From Talinum fruticosum (lineage: Eukaryota; Streptophyta; Magnoliopsida; Caryophyllales; Talinaceae): 64,000 nt of DNA. Positions 31,192 through 44,159 of this stretch are shown here, piece after piece; within the stretch, counting starts at the first letter, position 1; each line of letters opens with the position of its first letter. Location: positions 1,071,001 through 1,135,000 of the forward strand of contig JAITYX010000058.1 of NCBI GenBank assembly GCA_021018815.1, given 5' to 3'. The position numbers were made by a program, and so were the translations under genes. The notes beneath the pieces are model-generated. The model saw only the letters and a list, made by a program, of their open reading frames with translations, did not search any database and was not told the DNA's origin.

Positions 31192-33175
31192 TGTAGACAC
31201 CTAATATGTGTCATTCCTTATCTCTTTTATACTTGTATTTTTTTGTGGGCCCGATGATGAAATCCCGAGTCCTTTTTGAGGATTTGGATCATGGACTCGT
31301 ATTTTATTGGTGTGACGAAATCCAAGTAAACCACAAAGAACCCTTTAGCACCAAATGCATAACCTTTTGCCTTTGGTCGGTACAAAAATCCTTTTCTTTT
31401 GACGGTACAAGCTCGGGTCAAACCTCTAGAGTTAACGAAGTCCAGAGCCGCGTACGGGAGATTCCAAGCTCAAAACGTCGCTTTTCATCACCAGCGTCCA
31501 ACCTGCATCACGAGAGCGAAGACGTCAAAACGACATCGTGCACCGCGTTTCATGATAAGAAGCATCAAAAAGCTGCATATTTCTCGAAGACAATCCGCTC
31601 GAGACACGAAGCTTACTTCCTCAAAACGACGCCGTTTATGCCCGGCGCCGTACACTAGGTCCATTTTCACTTAAAATGCGGCGTTTTTGCCTAGGAGTCT
31701 CACTGCAACACGGAAAAGATCGATGACCAAAACGACGCTGTTGTGGCCGGTGCCGCCAACCCCGGACTCGGTTCTATCCTTTGATTTTTTGCCCGGGTTT
31801 TGCGATTTTCCAACTGGTTCTTGCCCTAATTTTGTGACCTCGCCTTTACCTATAAATAGAGAGCTTAGGCTCTCATTTCAACAACGACTTTTCCTATGCG
31901 TTATGCTCCCAAAAAGTAACTAGAACGGCTTTTTCTTAGGCGTTGCTGCTGCCAAATAGTAAGCTGAACATCTCAGCCCCAAACATTACGCCGTTGAATT
32001 TTGGCTAAGAGCTACTGATCTCTTGGTTTCATTTCAACCGATCTTTCCAACTCCCTATATATGCCCTTATTCATTTCTACAAAAACTTCGAGAAAAGCCC
32101 CTTTCAATTCACCACCTTCGCACTGTCGGATCCAAATATGAGATCCAGATTAGTAGGTGGGACAACCTGAGGGCACCAATTTGGCCTTTACGATGGTTTA
32201 TTTACTTTATGTTTTACTTATTCTCATATTATGGAGAAAAATTTGTATCGTATGTAATTCCTCGCCGCCCGATGTAACCTTTTTATTTCTCACTTTCGTT
32301 TCTTTTCGCTTCGCTATTGCTTTCATTTATCGCTTTTCATATTGTCTTTTACTGCTTTCATTATCATATGTTGGTTGCTTTTAATTCCGTATCATATTAT
32401 GTTGTATGCTTGTGGTTAGTATGTTATTTCAATACACTACTCAAACTAGTAATTGCCGTCGTTTAATGGGTGGAACAGAATGGCTAATCCCTACATTTCG
32501 TACACTCGCCCTCGAATCAGATTCTTAGTTCTAGACCGATGGAGTCATTGTTTATTCTCTTCTAAACTTAGTTTTCTCATACTAAGATTGGAAGAGCGTT
32601 CCGTTATTTTGTTTTGTTAGTTTTTCATTCCTAAAACTAACTGGCGACTCCTATTTTTCTCATTATTTCTCCTAAATTTGCTTCTCGGCTTTTCGACTAG
32701 AAACAAAAAACAAGACATTTCGAATCTTCTAACAAGGCCAAAGGACAAGGCTGACCACCTCGGCCACGACCCTCGTCGGCGCCGCCGACCACCGGGTGCT
32801 GGCTTCCACCAGCACCGACCGGCTAGTGGGTGGAGCTTCGGTCCAAACCGGTGTTTTCACACCGGTTTGGCCCTAAAGCCCCATGGTAGAATCAATAAAC
32901 CCTAGGTTTTCTTATTTTTCGATTAAAAATAATATCCTGAGATTTTTGAAAATAATTTCCAAAATAAAATAATTAATAAAACCGCCATTCAATCCTATTT
33001 AATTCATCTTAATTCAACTTATAAAATTCGGAAATCTTAATAAGAGGTTTATCCCCATTTTCATAAATCAATCTTCAAAACCCTAAATCATTTCCATCTT
33101 AGAACAAGAAAAATTTTTAAAACCCGCCAATTCGTGGGAAGCTCGTGGCCCCCTTCCCGGGGACTGTGGTTCCTA
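31192..33175 (+). mobile_element. TAT-2 3' LTR
   Basis: TGTAGACACCTAATATGTGTC at 31192, ending ...GACTGTGGTTCCTA near 33175. Core promoter 'CCTATAAATAGAGAGC' near 31850, followed by the conserved 'ttaggctctcattt'. About 1984 bp, like TAT-1 (2079) and TAT-3 (about 1950). It joins SIRE-B gag directly on the right, so TAT-2 probably inserted into SIRE-B. Small open frames inside (31206-32905) are not genes. Confidence 0.8.
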
Positions 33176-33751
33176 AAAGCATCTTTCCGACGATCTCCTC
33201 GTGAGACATTTTCTTTATAAGGGACTTGAGATTATTAACAATCTTAGTGAGGCGAGATGTACATCTAAGTTATGTTCACATCAGCCTCCATCATGAATAT
33301 TTCCTACTTGTGGAGATATTGACTTATCTTGCCACTGCCTCACTTGACTAGTGCCTTTGTAAATGGTGACAAGAGTGTCCCACACTACTTTAGCACTATC
33401 ACAAGCGGATACTTTGTTATACTTTGACCCATCAATGGCGCACATTAGAATGTTCATAGCCTTAAAGTTCTTTTTGTGCTTCTCATTCACTTCGGGAGTG
33501 AATTCGACTTCACTTTGGCTACGGGTTGAGTGCCATCCAACTTTATAGGAATATAATTGCCATTATAGATGATTCCTCGGACTTCTTTGTCATAGTCTTG
33601 GATGAAACAATCCATGATCTTTTTCTGGTCGGTGAAGTTGGATCCTTTGAACTTTGGTGGCCAAGTGAAAGATCTTTCTTCATCGAACCCTCCATAGTTA
33701 AAAGCCATACGATCTTTAAACCTTAGATTGTTAAATCCTTTTTGAAAGCTA
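33176..33751 (-). pseudogene. SIRE-B gag, N-terminal part
   Basis: Minus-strand residues 'FTWPPKFKGSNFTDQKKIMD' (33690-33620), 'GNYIPIKLDG', then 'NFKAMNILMCAIDGSKYNKV' and 'SACDSAKVVWDTLVTIYKGT' (33465-33345) are the Ty1/copia gag (UBN2-type) pattern. The frame starts shortly after the primer site, as in SIRE elements. It is cut at about 33176 by TAT-2's LTR, before the zinc knuckle. A few frame breaks are present. Confidence 0.85.
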
Positions 33752-33752
33752 G

Positions 33753-33764
33753 GCTCCGATACCA
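33753..33764 (-). promoter_or_regulatory. SIRE-B primer binding site (tRNA-iMet)
   Basis: Minus-strand TGGTATCGGAGC, two bases after the LTR end (...CCTTCA). It is a near match to the plant initiator-Met primer site used by copia elements. Confidence 0.85.
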
Positions 33765-33766
33765 AT

Positions 33767-35953
33767 TGAAGGTTTGAGCTCTAAGAGTCTAAACCACCTG
33801 AGATGGAGGGAATGAATAGCGTGTGAAGGAAATTATGCGAAAACAATGAAACTTAAAGCTCAAGTCGAACTCGAAATAATGAGTTGAGTCTAGATTGGAC
33901 TCGAAAAGATAAGAAAAAGATATTTTACATGGAAACCCTCCGGTAGAAAACCATGACCGATATCAGTCCATATACCAAGTCAAATCCACTATTTTGAATC
34001 CACAAAATATAAGGACTAACTCTCCGAATTATTCTCTTAGACAGAATATCCTTTATCTATCCTAGTAGTTCTTAAGCTGAGATACCCTTTATAGCTAGGT
34101 ACAACCGAGTTGAGTTACCTTTTATAGCTCATTCAACGGAATTTATAGAAGAATCAAATGAGTAAGAATATAATTGATTAAAAGACTTTTTGTTTCAACT
34201 CGGATGTTAAGAAAAACAAAGTATAGAGTTGAAAGCTAAAAAGATTGAGTATATGAGCTGATATTTGTTTCCTAAAAATCTTCTAAGTCTTTTGAAGTGG
34301 CTTCTATTTATAATCAGCAAAGCGAGATAGTCATTATCTCTTAGTCTTGACTGAAGAGAGCCACTAGCTATTGTAACGGATAGTCCGAGTCCCCTAGAAA
34401 AAGAAACGTTATGAAGATAGACATTGTGCATCGGTACTTGGCTAAAAACATAATCCAATCCACTTGTTGTGACTAAAATCTAGGGTGGAAACAACCGTTA
34501 GGCTCAAAGTTCAAGTTTACTTGAAATTGTAACAAATAAGCCCGACACGGTGTATGAGCCTTTATGAAAATAGAGCTTTTACGTCTACCCGTGTTTAACG
34601 GTAAAAAGGCGGTTGTTTTTTCTTTTCAAATTGAGATTAACCAACTTTTATCAACCTACAAAAACAAACCAAGGTGGTTCTGAAAGTATAAAAATACTTT
34701 GGTCCAAGATTAGTCGGGGATATTGTAACGCCCCCAATCACCATCACTTAGTAATCCCTAATTAGAGAATATTAGATATGGTCGCAGCGAGAGGTTGACG
34801 GCGAAGGCGTTGCCGTCGTCCTAAGAATAGGACCAGGCTAAGTGAGTAAAATTAAAATACCATTTACGTTTGTGAATGTAATAGGTTGGTTGGATCCCAG
34901 ATATCGATAAGTATTTGTACCCCAAGTAGTTAAGCTTCATATCATGTTTAAACAAGACCCAAAATATAACTTAGTGGCTGACTTGCATATACTTCAATAA
35001 AATCTCACCTACTTGTTTAACATGAGAAATTACACAAAATATAATGATTTCCCAATTGACTCCAAGCCACGATTGAGGTGAAATCATTGTGAGCGTCTAA
35101 ATACCTTCAAAACCATAAATACCACTTGTCCAGCTATTTTTGGCCAGACTTGGTAGGTAATTGATTGATCACCAATGCTTTCCCTAAAACAAAAACAGTA
35201 AAATATTTCGAAAAGTGAGTCGAAACTCAGTATGAACATTCTGCACTTGTAAAATTTCGTTGAAAACATTTTAATTGAGCGCGCGCATTTCAATTCATTT
35301 TAGTTTGAAATCGGGGGAGAGAATATGAGTAAAACTTGCTTGCCGGTTATTATCCGAAAGTGGAACCCCTTGATAATTGATGCGATCTTTGAATAAGGTG
35401 CACACCTCCCGGGCCGACCGAGAACCCGAGTTGAAGCCGCGCGGGTGGAATTGAAGGGCATAAGCCCCGATAATTGATAATTGAGCGGGGACCACTTAAT
35501 TAGGTGGCAAAACTCGACTTGCAAATGATTCATTATTAGTTATTTATATAAGAAATGTTGAGATTTGCTTGAAATATGTGAATTTTCGAAGGGTACGAGG
35601 CAATGCACGTACCTGAATTGAGAATATTTGTTTCTCCCCTTTTATAAAAACTTAATTTACCGGCTAATCGGCAACGGAAGTGGCCTCGGTTTTGTTTCAA
35701 ATAGATTTTTGTTGTTAACAATGTATCTCTTGAGTTTTAATAATTGAATTTATATAAGCATTGACAATTTATTTCATTTCCTATATTTATATGAAAATCG
35801 GTTAAACTAACATTTGTATTACTTAACTTTACTGCGTTACTTCCTTTTCAAATATTGAATACAACACATACTAATTAAAGAAGTTGATTAGGCTAATTAG
35901 ATAATCAATGATTTTGATGTAATTCAATTTGTTAGTTGACTTAGATTGAAATA

Positions 35954-35992
<39 letters not shown>

Positions 35993-37740
35993 GAGACACT
36001 TATTCCTAATTCATTCCTTCTCCCTTCATTGCATTCAAAACCTATAGTTAAGCAATTAATTAATCCATCGAGATACCTTTTCATGGGAAGGTTTCACAAT
36101 TTACCGAATTATTCAAAATTCATACATACACCATTTTATGGTCATAAGCATTAGCTTCTCAACAAAATTCTCATTCACAACCACAATTAGCTATACTTAA
36201 TACTCAAATTTTTCTCACACCTCTACGAGTTACACACTATCTAGTTTTAGCTTCTACATACACATTCCCCTTCGTTTCCTCAATATAACCATTTCCAAAA
36301 TATAACAAATCCATTAAATTATTCAATTTTATAACAAAACATCCCTAATCTCATTCACTAAATTATAATTTCCCAAAAGAAACCACATTCGTTCACATTA
36401 ATACACAATCAATCCATCAAAATGCCACAACTCAATCACCCACACCAATTCGAATTTCTTAAAATCGATCTTCAAATTCACTCAACAACATACTTCTAAA
36501 TCATATACTTCAATTTACAATTATAGTTGCTTAAATAAATTAGGAACTTGATAATTTAGGGTTTAGCGTTTTACCTTCAAATTCGGAGAGGAGAAGTCAA
36601 GGAGGACGAGCGGGGGTGGTGGTGCGCGGCGGCTGCACCGACGACCACCGGGCGGGGTGGCGACTAACTCCGGCGGTCGCTGTGGCTGGGGTTGGCTGCT
36701 AAGTGGGCCGTGGCGGAGGAACCGGGAAGCGGGGAGCAGGAGGGAGCGAGAGGGGGAGAGCGAGAGCGATAGAGAGAGAAGGGATGGAGAGAGAGGCCGC
36801 CGTTGGTGACACTAGTAGTCGGAGGAGGGCGTCCGCGAGGAGGAGAGGCGGGGAGCACGGGAGAGGCGAGACGGGGAAACGCGAGGCGAGGAGAATTGAA
36901 GCCGAGCTTGCCCGATTGTTTCTATCTTTAACCACTTTCTTTCTTTTTGGTTTTTGTAAATTCCGAGATAAATCCATTTACGGATTTTTCCTTCAAAAAA
37001 TCTGATTCATTTATTTTATTTTTATATATTTATTTATTATTTATTTATTTATTTATTTATTATTATTATTATTTTGTTATTGTTACTTTTTAATTTTATT
37101 TAAATAATGATGTTTACAAATTATAACCTTATTATGAGATTTTTTTAGGGCCACTTCGTTGCCTTAGCTACATAACACATATAAAAATAATTTAAATATA
37201 AAATATTGAATTGAAGTGCACGCGCTCAATGATATTAATCTCGTAATTGATAAGATAAATAATGTGATATAAGGTTGGGTTGTTACGAGATATAAATTAA
37301 TTTAAATAATTAAGCACTTGAATATCCTTAATCAAATCAAAATGAATTTATTTAAGTCTAATACTCAATAAGTTTCAATTCTATTCGTGTCTATCTTTTG
37401 ATTATACAAGAGTTAGAGAAATATATAAAAACAATTCATCATTTGCCATAAAATAATTTTAGTTGATTAAATCTAGCTAAAGTAGAATTAACTTAGTAAT
37501 TCTGATTTGAATTTTGAAGTGAGCTAGTTGAAATAACAAGTTGAACCGAAGAAATTATTTAGGCGAGATTTATGTCTTTGTCGTATATGAGTCGGTCAAA
37601 AACCTAAAACTAAGTGTTCACTCGAGCGAGCTTTCTCGGCGGGTCGGACAGAGATGAAACTTAAAGATAATGTTTCGAAAGTGTGAGAATGACTTGAATC
37701 CAAAACTATTAAGAGAGATAAGTTCATACTTGAGTTTTCA
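33767..37740 (-). mobile_element. SIRE-B 5' LTR, split by solo LTR TEK-3
   Basis: On the minus strand it begins TGAAAACTCAAGTATG at 37740 and ends ...CCTTCA at 33767. Subtracting TEK-3 and one target duplication leaves about 1.4 kb, the size of SIRE-C's LTR. Core promoter 'TTATAAATAGAAGCCAC' on the minus strand near 34300-34316. Sequence on both sides of TEK-3 is colinear with 40528-41899. Confidence 0.85.
34724..37288 (-). mobile_element. TEK-3: solo Tekay-type LTR inside SIRE-B LTR
   Basis: The plus strand starts TGTAACGCCCCCAATC (LTR end on the minus strand: GATTGGGGGCGTTACA) and finishes ...GGTTGGGTTGTTACGA. The 5 bp duplication GATAT flanks it at 34719-34723 and 37289-37293. Length 2565 bp, no internal domains. 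The uninterrupted version of the site is seen in SIRE-C near 41500. 'aattgaaatgcgcgcgctca'-type blocks shared with TEK-4 (61508-61530) place it in the same family. It contains a (TA)n run (35953-35987) and a TTTA/TTA-rich stretch (37016-37073). Open frames at 36664-37005 are GC/purine-rich chance frames. Confidence 0.85.
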
Positions 37741-37756
37741 TATACTATTACAAAGG

Positions 37757-38030
37757 CTAATAGGTCCGAATTGTGCGAGTGGTCAAAGGACTGTCAACTT
37801 TAGGGATTAGAGCAATAAGAGTATGATTAACTTCTTTCAATAGCTTACCACTCTGAAAGAAATTGGTAATATAATCTGTAATGTCACATCCAAGTATCTT
37901 CCAATGTTGTTGGAAAAACCACGCCCCAAAGCCATCTAGCCTAGGAGCCTTGGCATGATTCATTTGAAAAATTACAGTCTTAACTTCAAGTGGAGAACCT
38001 GCGGCAGTAAGTTCATTATTCTCATCATGG
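37757..38030 (-). mobile_element. LINE-2: L1-like RT fragment
   Basis: Minus-strand 'MNHAKAPRLDGFGAWFFQQH', then 'SGKLLKEVNHTLIALIPKVD', with 'EVKTVIFQ' upstream, is the N-terminal RT signature of plant L1 LINEs (NPAKAPGPDGF, LIPK). Only about 90 codons remain. It matches the part of LINE-1 near 6800-6960. It lies between SIRE-B and COP-F. Confidence 0.85.
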
Positions 38031-38094
38031 GATAATTATTTTAATAATTTAAATAAATACCCCCTTATCCTTTCATGAAGTGATAAGGAAGCAT

Positions 38095-38661
38095 TGTGGT
38101 ACTCCATAACCATAAGTAGTAACTTTATGATACAAATTATATGGTATCGATCTATGGATATGTACTACTATATATAGTAATGTTCTCCTATTAGGGAAAA
38201 CCAGAATAAAAACCATCATTATAAACCCATAATCCAATATGTCGAATCAATAGAATAGATTAATCGAACGTACCTTAAACTATAGTTGACACCAGTTCTT
38301 GGCGTGGTTAGGTCTTCCGGATCTAAACGTACTATTAAGAGAACCCTTTAGAATTTCTATGGTCTCACTATCCCTTTGATAATGGGATGTCGGGGAGAAT
38401 TAATTCGTATATATGACTTGGGGATCATAAGCTTATTTATAGCTATAAAACCTTTTAGGGTTTTGACATACTACTTGTTCCGCCCATCGTAGAACAATAG
38501 TTGGCAATCGGTCTTTACATAAAGCCCACACCCTACTAGATATATCAAAGCCCAAATAATTGTATCCTTGTTAGATCACTTTTGGTTGGGCTATAACCAT
38601 GACAATCCTTGTGATACATATTTAATCACATATAAGCTCATTGTTGGATTATGATCCAACA
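38095..38661 (-). mobile_element. COP-F 3' LTR (Ty1/copia)
   Basis: On the minus strand it starts TGTTGGATCATAATCCAACA at 38661, a copia LTR start, directly after a purine-rich 'tctcaaggagat'. The likely end is ...GTACCACA at 38095. Minus-strand 'ttatagctataaataagc' near 38440 may be its TATA. Length 567 bp is typical for non-SIRE copia. The left edge lacks a target-duplication test because the partner flank is not visible. Confidence 0.6.
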
Positions 38662-38949
38662 ATCTCCTTGAGATATATGTAACCTTATAATTTATACCAA
38701 CCAAATTTTTGAGCTCAACGTTACTTGTCATTATAACAATATATCTAAACTAATCCCATCCATAAATAATATCAAGGATCGAAGCAGCCTTCATTCCATC
38801 ATCGTAACTCAATCCATCAATGAACACTTATGCTAATACAACGATGAAATGGATCATGACGTGGATATGTAGCATGGAATGCCATGTGATGTGATCTTAA
38901 CATGTATATTTGCTACTAGTCCACCTTAAACTTTAGTGAGATAAAAAAT

Positions 38950-40527
38950 ATAAATAAAGTATAAGGGAAACTTTAGTATAACTTTATTTCTATAGAAAAT
39001 ATCCTCATAACTAAAAATCAAATAACATAAATGAAATATGAATCTAAATTACAAACTCCCACTAAAACTGAATATCCTCAAAAGATGACACACAAAACCT
39101 ATATGACCCACATGCTCATGAAACCTACTCGGTAGTATCGCCTTAGTAAGTGGATCCTCAATCATAGAGTTTTGCTAATGTGCTTAATTGACAATTCCGC
39201 ACTCTAAACTCTTTCTTTCACAACCAAGAATTTGATAGCCATAAATTTTAACTTTCTCGAAATCTTGTTGTCGTTAGAAAGCATAACTATAGACTTATTG
39301 TCAAAAAATACTTTAAGTGGTCTTTGAAGCTGTATCCACTATTCGCAGTCCCATGATAAAATTCCATAGCCACATCCTATAACTAGATGCCTCATAACAT
39401 GTAATGGACTCTACTGCGATAGTGGAAGAGGCCGTAATTGACTATTTAGCCCTCTTTCAAGAGATGGCACCTCGAGCTAGTAGATAAATGAAGCTAGATG
39501 TAGATGTCATGCTATCCATGCATCCTATAAAATCATAGTTAATGTACCCAATAATCTCAAGCTAATATGATCTCCGATATGTGAGCATGTACCCTTTTGT
39601 TCTTTGTAAATACCGTAATACCCTTTTAATTTCTCTCCGAGTGCTCTAACCCTGGATTGCTTAAGTATGACCCCAACATTCCTGTTATATATGCAATGTC
39701 GGATTGAGTGCGGACTTAAGCATACATTAGGCTACTTACTACTGATGCATAGGGAATCTTTTCTATTTCCCTTGTCTCAAAGTCGTTCTTAGGAGCACTT
39801 GTATGAGACTAAACTTGTCTCACTTAGCCACGGGGTATCTCTTGGTTTACAATCTTGCATGTCGTATCTTTCAATACCTTTTTGATATAGCTCTCTTACG
39901 ACAACCCAAGAATACCTTGAGAGCGATCTTGATATATTGTGATACCTAATAAAAAAGAGGCGTCACCAAGCTCTTTCATCGCAAAGTTTTTTGATAGAAA
40001 TCTCTTGGTTTTGTGCAATAAGCCTATATCACTACTTGCCATGCAATATGTCATCGACATACAAAACCTAAAAAATATATTTGCTCCCACTGAATTTATG
40101 ATATATGAATTCATCAAGTAAATTCAACTCAAAACCAAATGAGAGAACTACATGGTGAAACTTCACATACCACCGACGAGACACTGTTTAAGTCCATCAA
40201 TGGATTTCCTCGGTTTGGAAACCATATTCTTTGGGTCTCTAACCACAAAGTTTTTCGGTTGCCTTATATATATATATAACCTCATCAATGTTACCATTGA
40301 GAAATGTTGTTTTCACATCCATCTAATGTAGCTAAAGATCAAAATGCGCAACTAATGCCATTGTAGTCCTTAAAGGGTATTTTGAAGAAACTGGAGAGAA
40401 AGTCTCTGTATAATCGATGCCTTCCTTTTATGTAAAGCCTTGCACAACCAGGCAAGCCTTAAATCTCTTTACATTTTCCATTTTAATCCCTCTTGGTTTT
40501 GAATATCCATTTATTGCCAATGGATTT
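38950..40527 (-). pseudogene. COP-F pol: RT and RNase H remnants
   Basis: Reading downward on the minus strand: 'MDVKTTFLNGNIDE' near 40330-40280 (RT), a loop 'NFVVRDPKNMV' near 40230, 'DIGLLHKTKRFLSKNFAMKE' and 'LGDASFLLGITIYQDRSQGI' (40035-39905), then RNase H-like 'ESITCYEAS' near 39400. This is a different copia lineage from SIRE. It is cut at 40527 by SIRE-C. The stretch 38662-38949 is its 3' untranslated part, with nothing coding in it. Confidence 0.8.
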
Positions 40528-41899
40528 TGAAGGTTTGCTCTTTGAGAGTCCGAATCACCCTAAAGGTGGGGGTGAATAGGATGTGAAATTTTGTAGAATT
40601 AAAGATTTACAGCACAAGTTACAACAAAGAAAGAGTATTACGAGTCTAAAATGAACTTAGAAAGGTCAAAACACAAAGAAATACGTGGAAACCCTCATGG
40701 AGTAGAAAACCACGGACATTGTTAATCTAGGCATCAAGTCAAATCCACTATTTTGAATCCACAAAATACAAAGGACTAACTTCTTATAATTGCTCCTTCG
40801 ACAATCCAATACAAGTTTTACTAGGCACAAAAGTTCCCTTATCTGCAATAATACTTCCTAATTGAGTTAACCTTTACAGACTAGGTGCAACTATGCTTGA
40901 GTTACCCTTACTGACTTAGTGAAGGGAAGTTACGAAGTAATCAAAAAGTAAGTGTTTGATTGATTACAAGACTTCTTTGTCTAAACTCACAAGTTGAGAA
41001 AAACTAGGTCTAGAGTTGAAAGCTAAAAAGATTGAGTGTATGAGATCAGAGTTTTGTTCTTGCAATCTTTTAAGTCCGATAGAGTCTATTTATAATCGGT
41101 GAAGCCGATAGCCGTTGTGACTTAGTCTTGGCTGCGAAGCTTCACTAGTCTGTTGTAACGAGATAGTCTCGAGTCCCTCAAAAGAGAACTGTTGTGAAGA
41201 TTAACATTATACATCGGTCCTTGGCTCGAAAAAGCAATCCATTCCACTTGTTTTAACTGAAATGCGGGGCGGAAACAACCATTAGACTCAAAGTTGAGGT
41301 TTACCGAAATGTAAACAAACAACCACGACACGATGTGTGAGTCGTCCCGAAAATGTGGCTTTTATGTCTACTAGCGTTTAACGAGAAAAGTCGATTGTTT
41401 TTGCTTTTCAAAAAGAGATTAAATAACTTTAATCAATGTGCAAAAACAAATCAAAGTGGTACTCAAAGTATAAAAATACTTTGGTCCAAGATTAGTCAAG
41501 GATAAGAGTTAATTTAAATACTTAAATGCTTAATGATCCTTAAACTAATTAAATGAAATTATTCAATATATTTCAATTCTATTTGTGTTTATATTTAGAT
41601 GATCAAAGAGTTAGAGAAATATGTAGACACAATGTATTAAATGCCAATATATAATTTTAGTTAATAAGTCCGGCATAAGTTCGAATTAATGCGGTAATTT
41701 TGATTCAACTTTTGCAATGAGCCGATGGATAAAACAAGTTCTACCTAAATGAGTCGAAACCCAAAAATAAGTGTTTTGCTCAAGAATGGGTTTGTGAGTG
41801 GATTAGACATATACTAAAACATAAAAATGAGCTTTCTAAAGTGTGTGAATGACTTGAATACAAACTACAAAGAGAGATAGAGTCATATCTTAGTCTTCA
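40528..41899 (-). mobile_element. SIRE-C 3' LTR
   Basis: On the minus strand it starts TGAAGACTAAGATATGAC at 41899 and ends ...CCTTCA at 40528; 1372 bp. The polypurine tract precedes it, making it the 3' LTR. TATA element 'TTATAAATAGAC' on the minus strand near 41090. It lacks a primer site next to its end and instead meets COP-F coding sequence, so SIRE-C inserted into COP-F. Confidence 0.85.
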
Positions 41900-41918
41900 A
41901 TCTCCCCTTTTTTTTTTT
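41900..41918 (-). promoter_or_regulatory. SIRE-C polypurine tract
   Basis: Minus strand: a run of A followed by GGGGAGAT directly before the LTR start TGAAGAC. This is the priming site for plus-strand DNA synthesis. Confidence 0.8.
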
Positions 41919-42269
41919 ATGAAAGACAATCAACACTTCGAAGTATAGGTTAGAAATATATAGAATTAAGTTTTCAATGCTCAAAACATTGATAAGTAAC
42001 ACGAGATAAGTCATAACTATTAGAATTATTTTGAGTTATCATAACATTTGCGGTCTAAGTCATAAAAAATGAGTAATATGAGTTAGAAATATAGATGATC
42101 ATTGCAAATTATCGGAGCTTATCGAGCAAAAGATAAAGAATCATTGGGATAAAGAAAATACTTAGAATTTTCATTGGATACATGATAACATACATCAAAA
42201 TAAGAAAAACAAAATTATTCCCCCTAAACAAGACAACTATCTCTCTTCCCTATTCATTTCATCAAAAGC

Positions 42270-42672
42270 AAGGAGTGTAGGGAGGAGAAACGAAATGTTG
42301 GACAATAAAAATCAAGAAAATGAATTAAGAAGGGGTGGAGCTGTTCGATGAAGGAGGAGGAACGGGATGCCATGCGCCTGCGCCGATATCTCTTTGATGA
42401 AAATGCCAATTTCTCGATTGGCGGCGAGTGGAAGAGGAGTCAACATTGAAGTTCGTGTTTGTTCAGGATGGTGCGGATGTATAGTTCTACGAACTAGGGG
42501 CTGTTTTTCCTCATCTTCCTCTTATAAGCTCTCACCTTGATCAGGCTTAATTGGTTGTGAAGATGGATGGGCTTGGGATTGACCAACATCCAGAACTTCC
42601 TCGAAGCTAATTCGGTGTGCTCGAGATGATATAACTTCGACTTCTTTCTCCCCTTGGCCTTCTTCTTCTCTA

Positions 42673-42716
<44 letters not shown>

Positions 42717-43981
42717 TTCTTCTTCTTCTTCTTCTTCTTCTTATTCTTCTTCTTCTTCTTTTGAGTCCGAGTCGGAAAAGGTAGATGATGTTGAGGAGGA
42801 GTCCGAATATGAGTCTAAGTCCTCTGCAACCTTTGATATGCGCTCTTGGAGGTAGTTGATCTATTTTCGTTGCCTTTGGATGACCTCTTTGAGCTCATTA
42901 ATCGAGTTTGACTATGATCAATCTTCTTTTGAGCCGTGCTCTAAAGCTGAGTCGAATAAGGCATGATAGCTTGAAAGGCACCAAGAGTTGATTGTAACTC
43001 TTTAGCGAGGGCAACAAATTAGGAAGCCACCTTTTGAAGGAGATCGGTAAAAGGAGCTGGTTTATGAGAAGGACCAGCAATCAAAAGAAAAGTTTCTTGT
43101 GAACTCTTTTTGGATGGAGAAAGAGGACAAGGAGGTGTCTCGAAGTATGAAACCGGACACTAGGTTCGGTTTCCGGTAACCTAGATTCGTCGGCTTAGCT
43201 CTGCCAATAGAAATGGCTGGTTCCAGAAATTTTGTATGCTCATTAGGAAGTTTGACTTTAAAATGAGCAAAGATTTTGGAGAGAAGAGCTCAGAAAGGTC
43301 AAAGAGGTTTTTTCGATCCAAAGGAACAAAATTTATTTGTTCAATGACGAAAGGGAAGAGGTAAACCTCATACCCTTCAAGAATATCAAATAAGAATTTA
43401 AGAACCTTGTTGTTGGGGTTCTCCTTAGAACGATAAAATGAGAACACAATTCCCATAAAAAGAAACAAAGTAGTCCGGCCTCATACTTCACTCGAGTAAT
43501 AGAAAAATTCTTTCAAGATTTGGGAATGACTCGAGCATATTTTTCTAAGAATTCATCCACTAATTCAGCAAATAGGATGGGGTTAGAGTTTAAAACAAGC
43601 ACTGAACATCAATAAGTTTATAAAGAAGTGGAAAGTTGATAGTTACACTCTTGCCTTAGACGAGATGAATAGATAACATTGTCCTTCGAGGACATGTTCG
43701 AGATAGAATTCTAAGACTAACTTTGGATAAATGTAGTAACACATATAGAGGTAGCTAAAAATACCTATTTTGATGAGTGGTTTGATCCACGACAGTTTGG
43801 TGGTAAGGAAGAACTTATCTTCTAGAAAATAGCGTTGCGCAATGATCAAGTGTTTCGAATCGTCGAAGGATAGGGCTTTTCCTTTTGAGCTATCCTTTTG
43901 TGTATCTTCAGGTTACGTGATAGGGGTTCTTGCCTTCTTTGTGGCATAACCTCTTTCAGCAACATTTCCTATCTTAGGCAT
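42270..43981 (-). pseudogene. SIRE-C additional ORF downstream of pol
   Basis: SIRE-type copia elements carry an extra ORF between pol and the 3' LTR. The minus-strand ATG at 43981 gives MPKIGNVAERGYATKKART. Then come 'HLIIAQRYFLEDKFFLTTKL' (about 43850), 'YPKLVLEFYLEHVLEGQCYL' (about 43720), and 'LFMGIVFSFYRSKENPNNKV' (about 43460). The middle resembles the 'putative plant transposon protein' region found in many plant retroelement extra ORFs. The C-terminal third is highly charged, with a (GAA)n-encoded Lys/Glu run (42665-42762), consistent with coiled coil. No signal peptide or clear membrane segment was seen. Frames are broken. Function unknown. Confidence 0.6.
42664..42765. repeat. (TTC)n microsatellite
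   Basis: TTC/CTT repeats with two 'ttattc' interruptions, inside the SIRE-C extra ORF, where the minus strand reads as GAA/AAG codons. Confidence 0.9.
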
Positions 43982-44159
43982 GTTGTGAGAAGAAGAAAAA
44001 TAGAAAGAAAGATATAGAATTGAGCGAGTAGGAAAAAATACGAGATTAAGAGAGTGAAATTCAAAGTCGAAAGCAAAGTTTAAGAGGAAGTTCTGAGTTA
44101 GAAAATCAAAATCGAGAGAGCAAAATTATCAAAGTGAAACAATGAGGGTGAACAAGGGC

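Larger units (their letters stand above)
25131..33175 (+). mobile_element. TAT-2: 3' part of a Tat element with antisense cassette and 3' LTR
   Basis: Plus-strand orientation is fixed by the polypurine tract (31176-31190) followed by an LTR start (31192). Upstream are two genes on the minus strand, the same cassette as in TAT-1. Everything 5' of this (gag, pol, 5' LTR) is not present next to it: TAT-1 begins at 25130 within antisense gene 2. Solo LTR TEK-2 (25836-28537) splits the space between the two antisense genes. On the right the LTR runs into SIRE-B gag. Confidence 0.8.
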
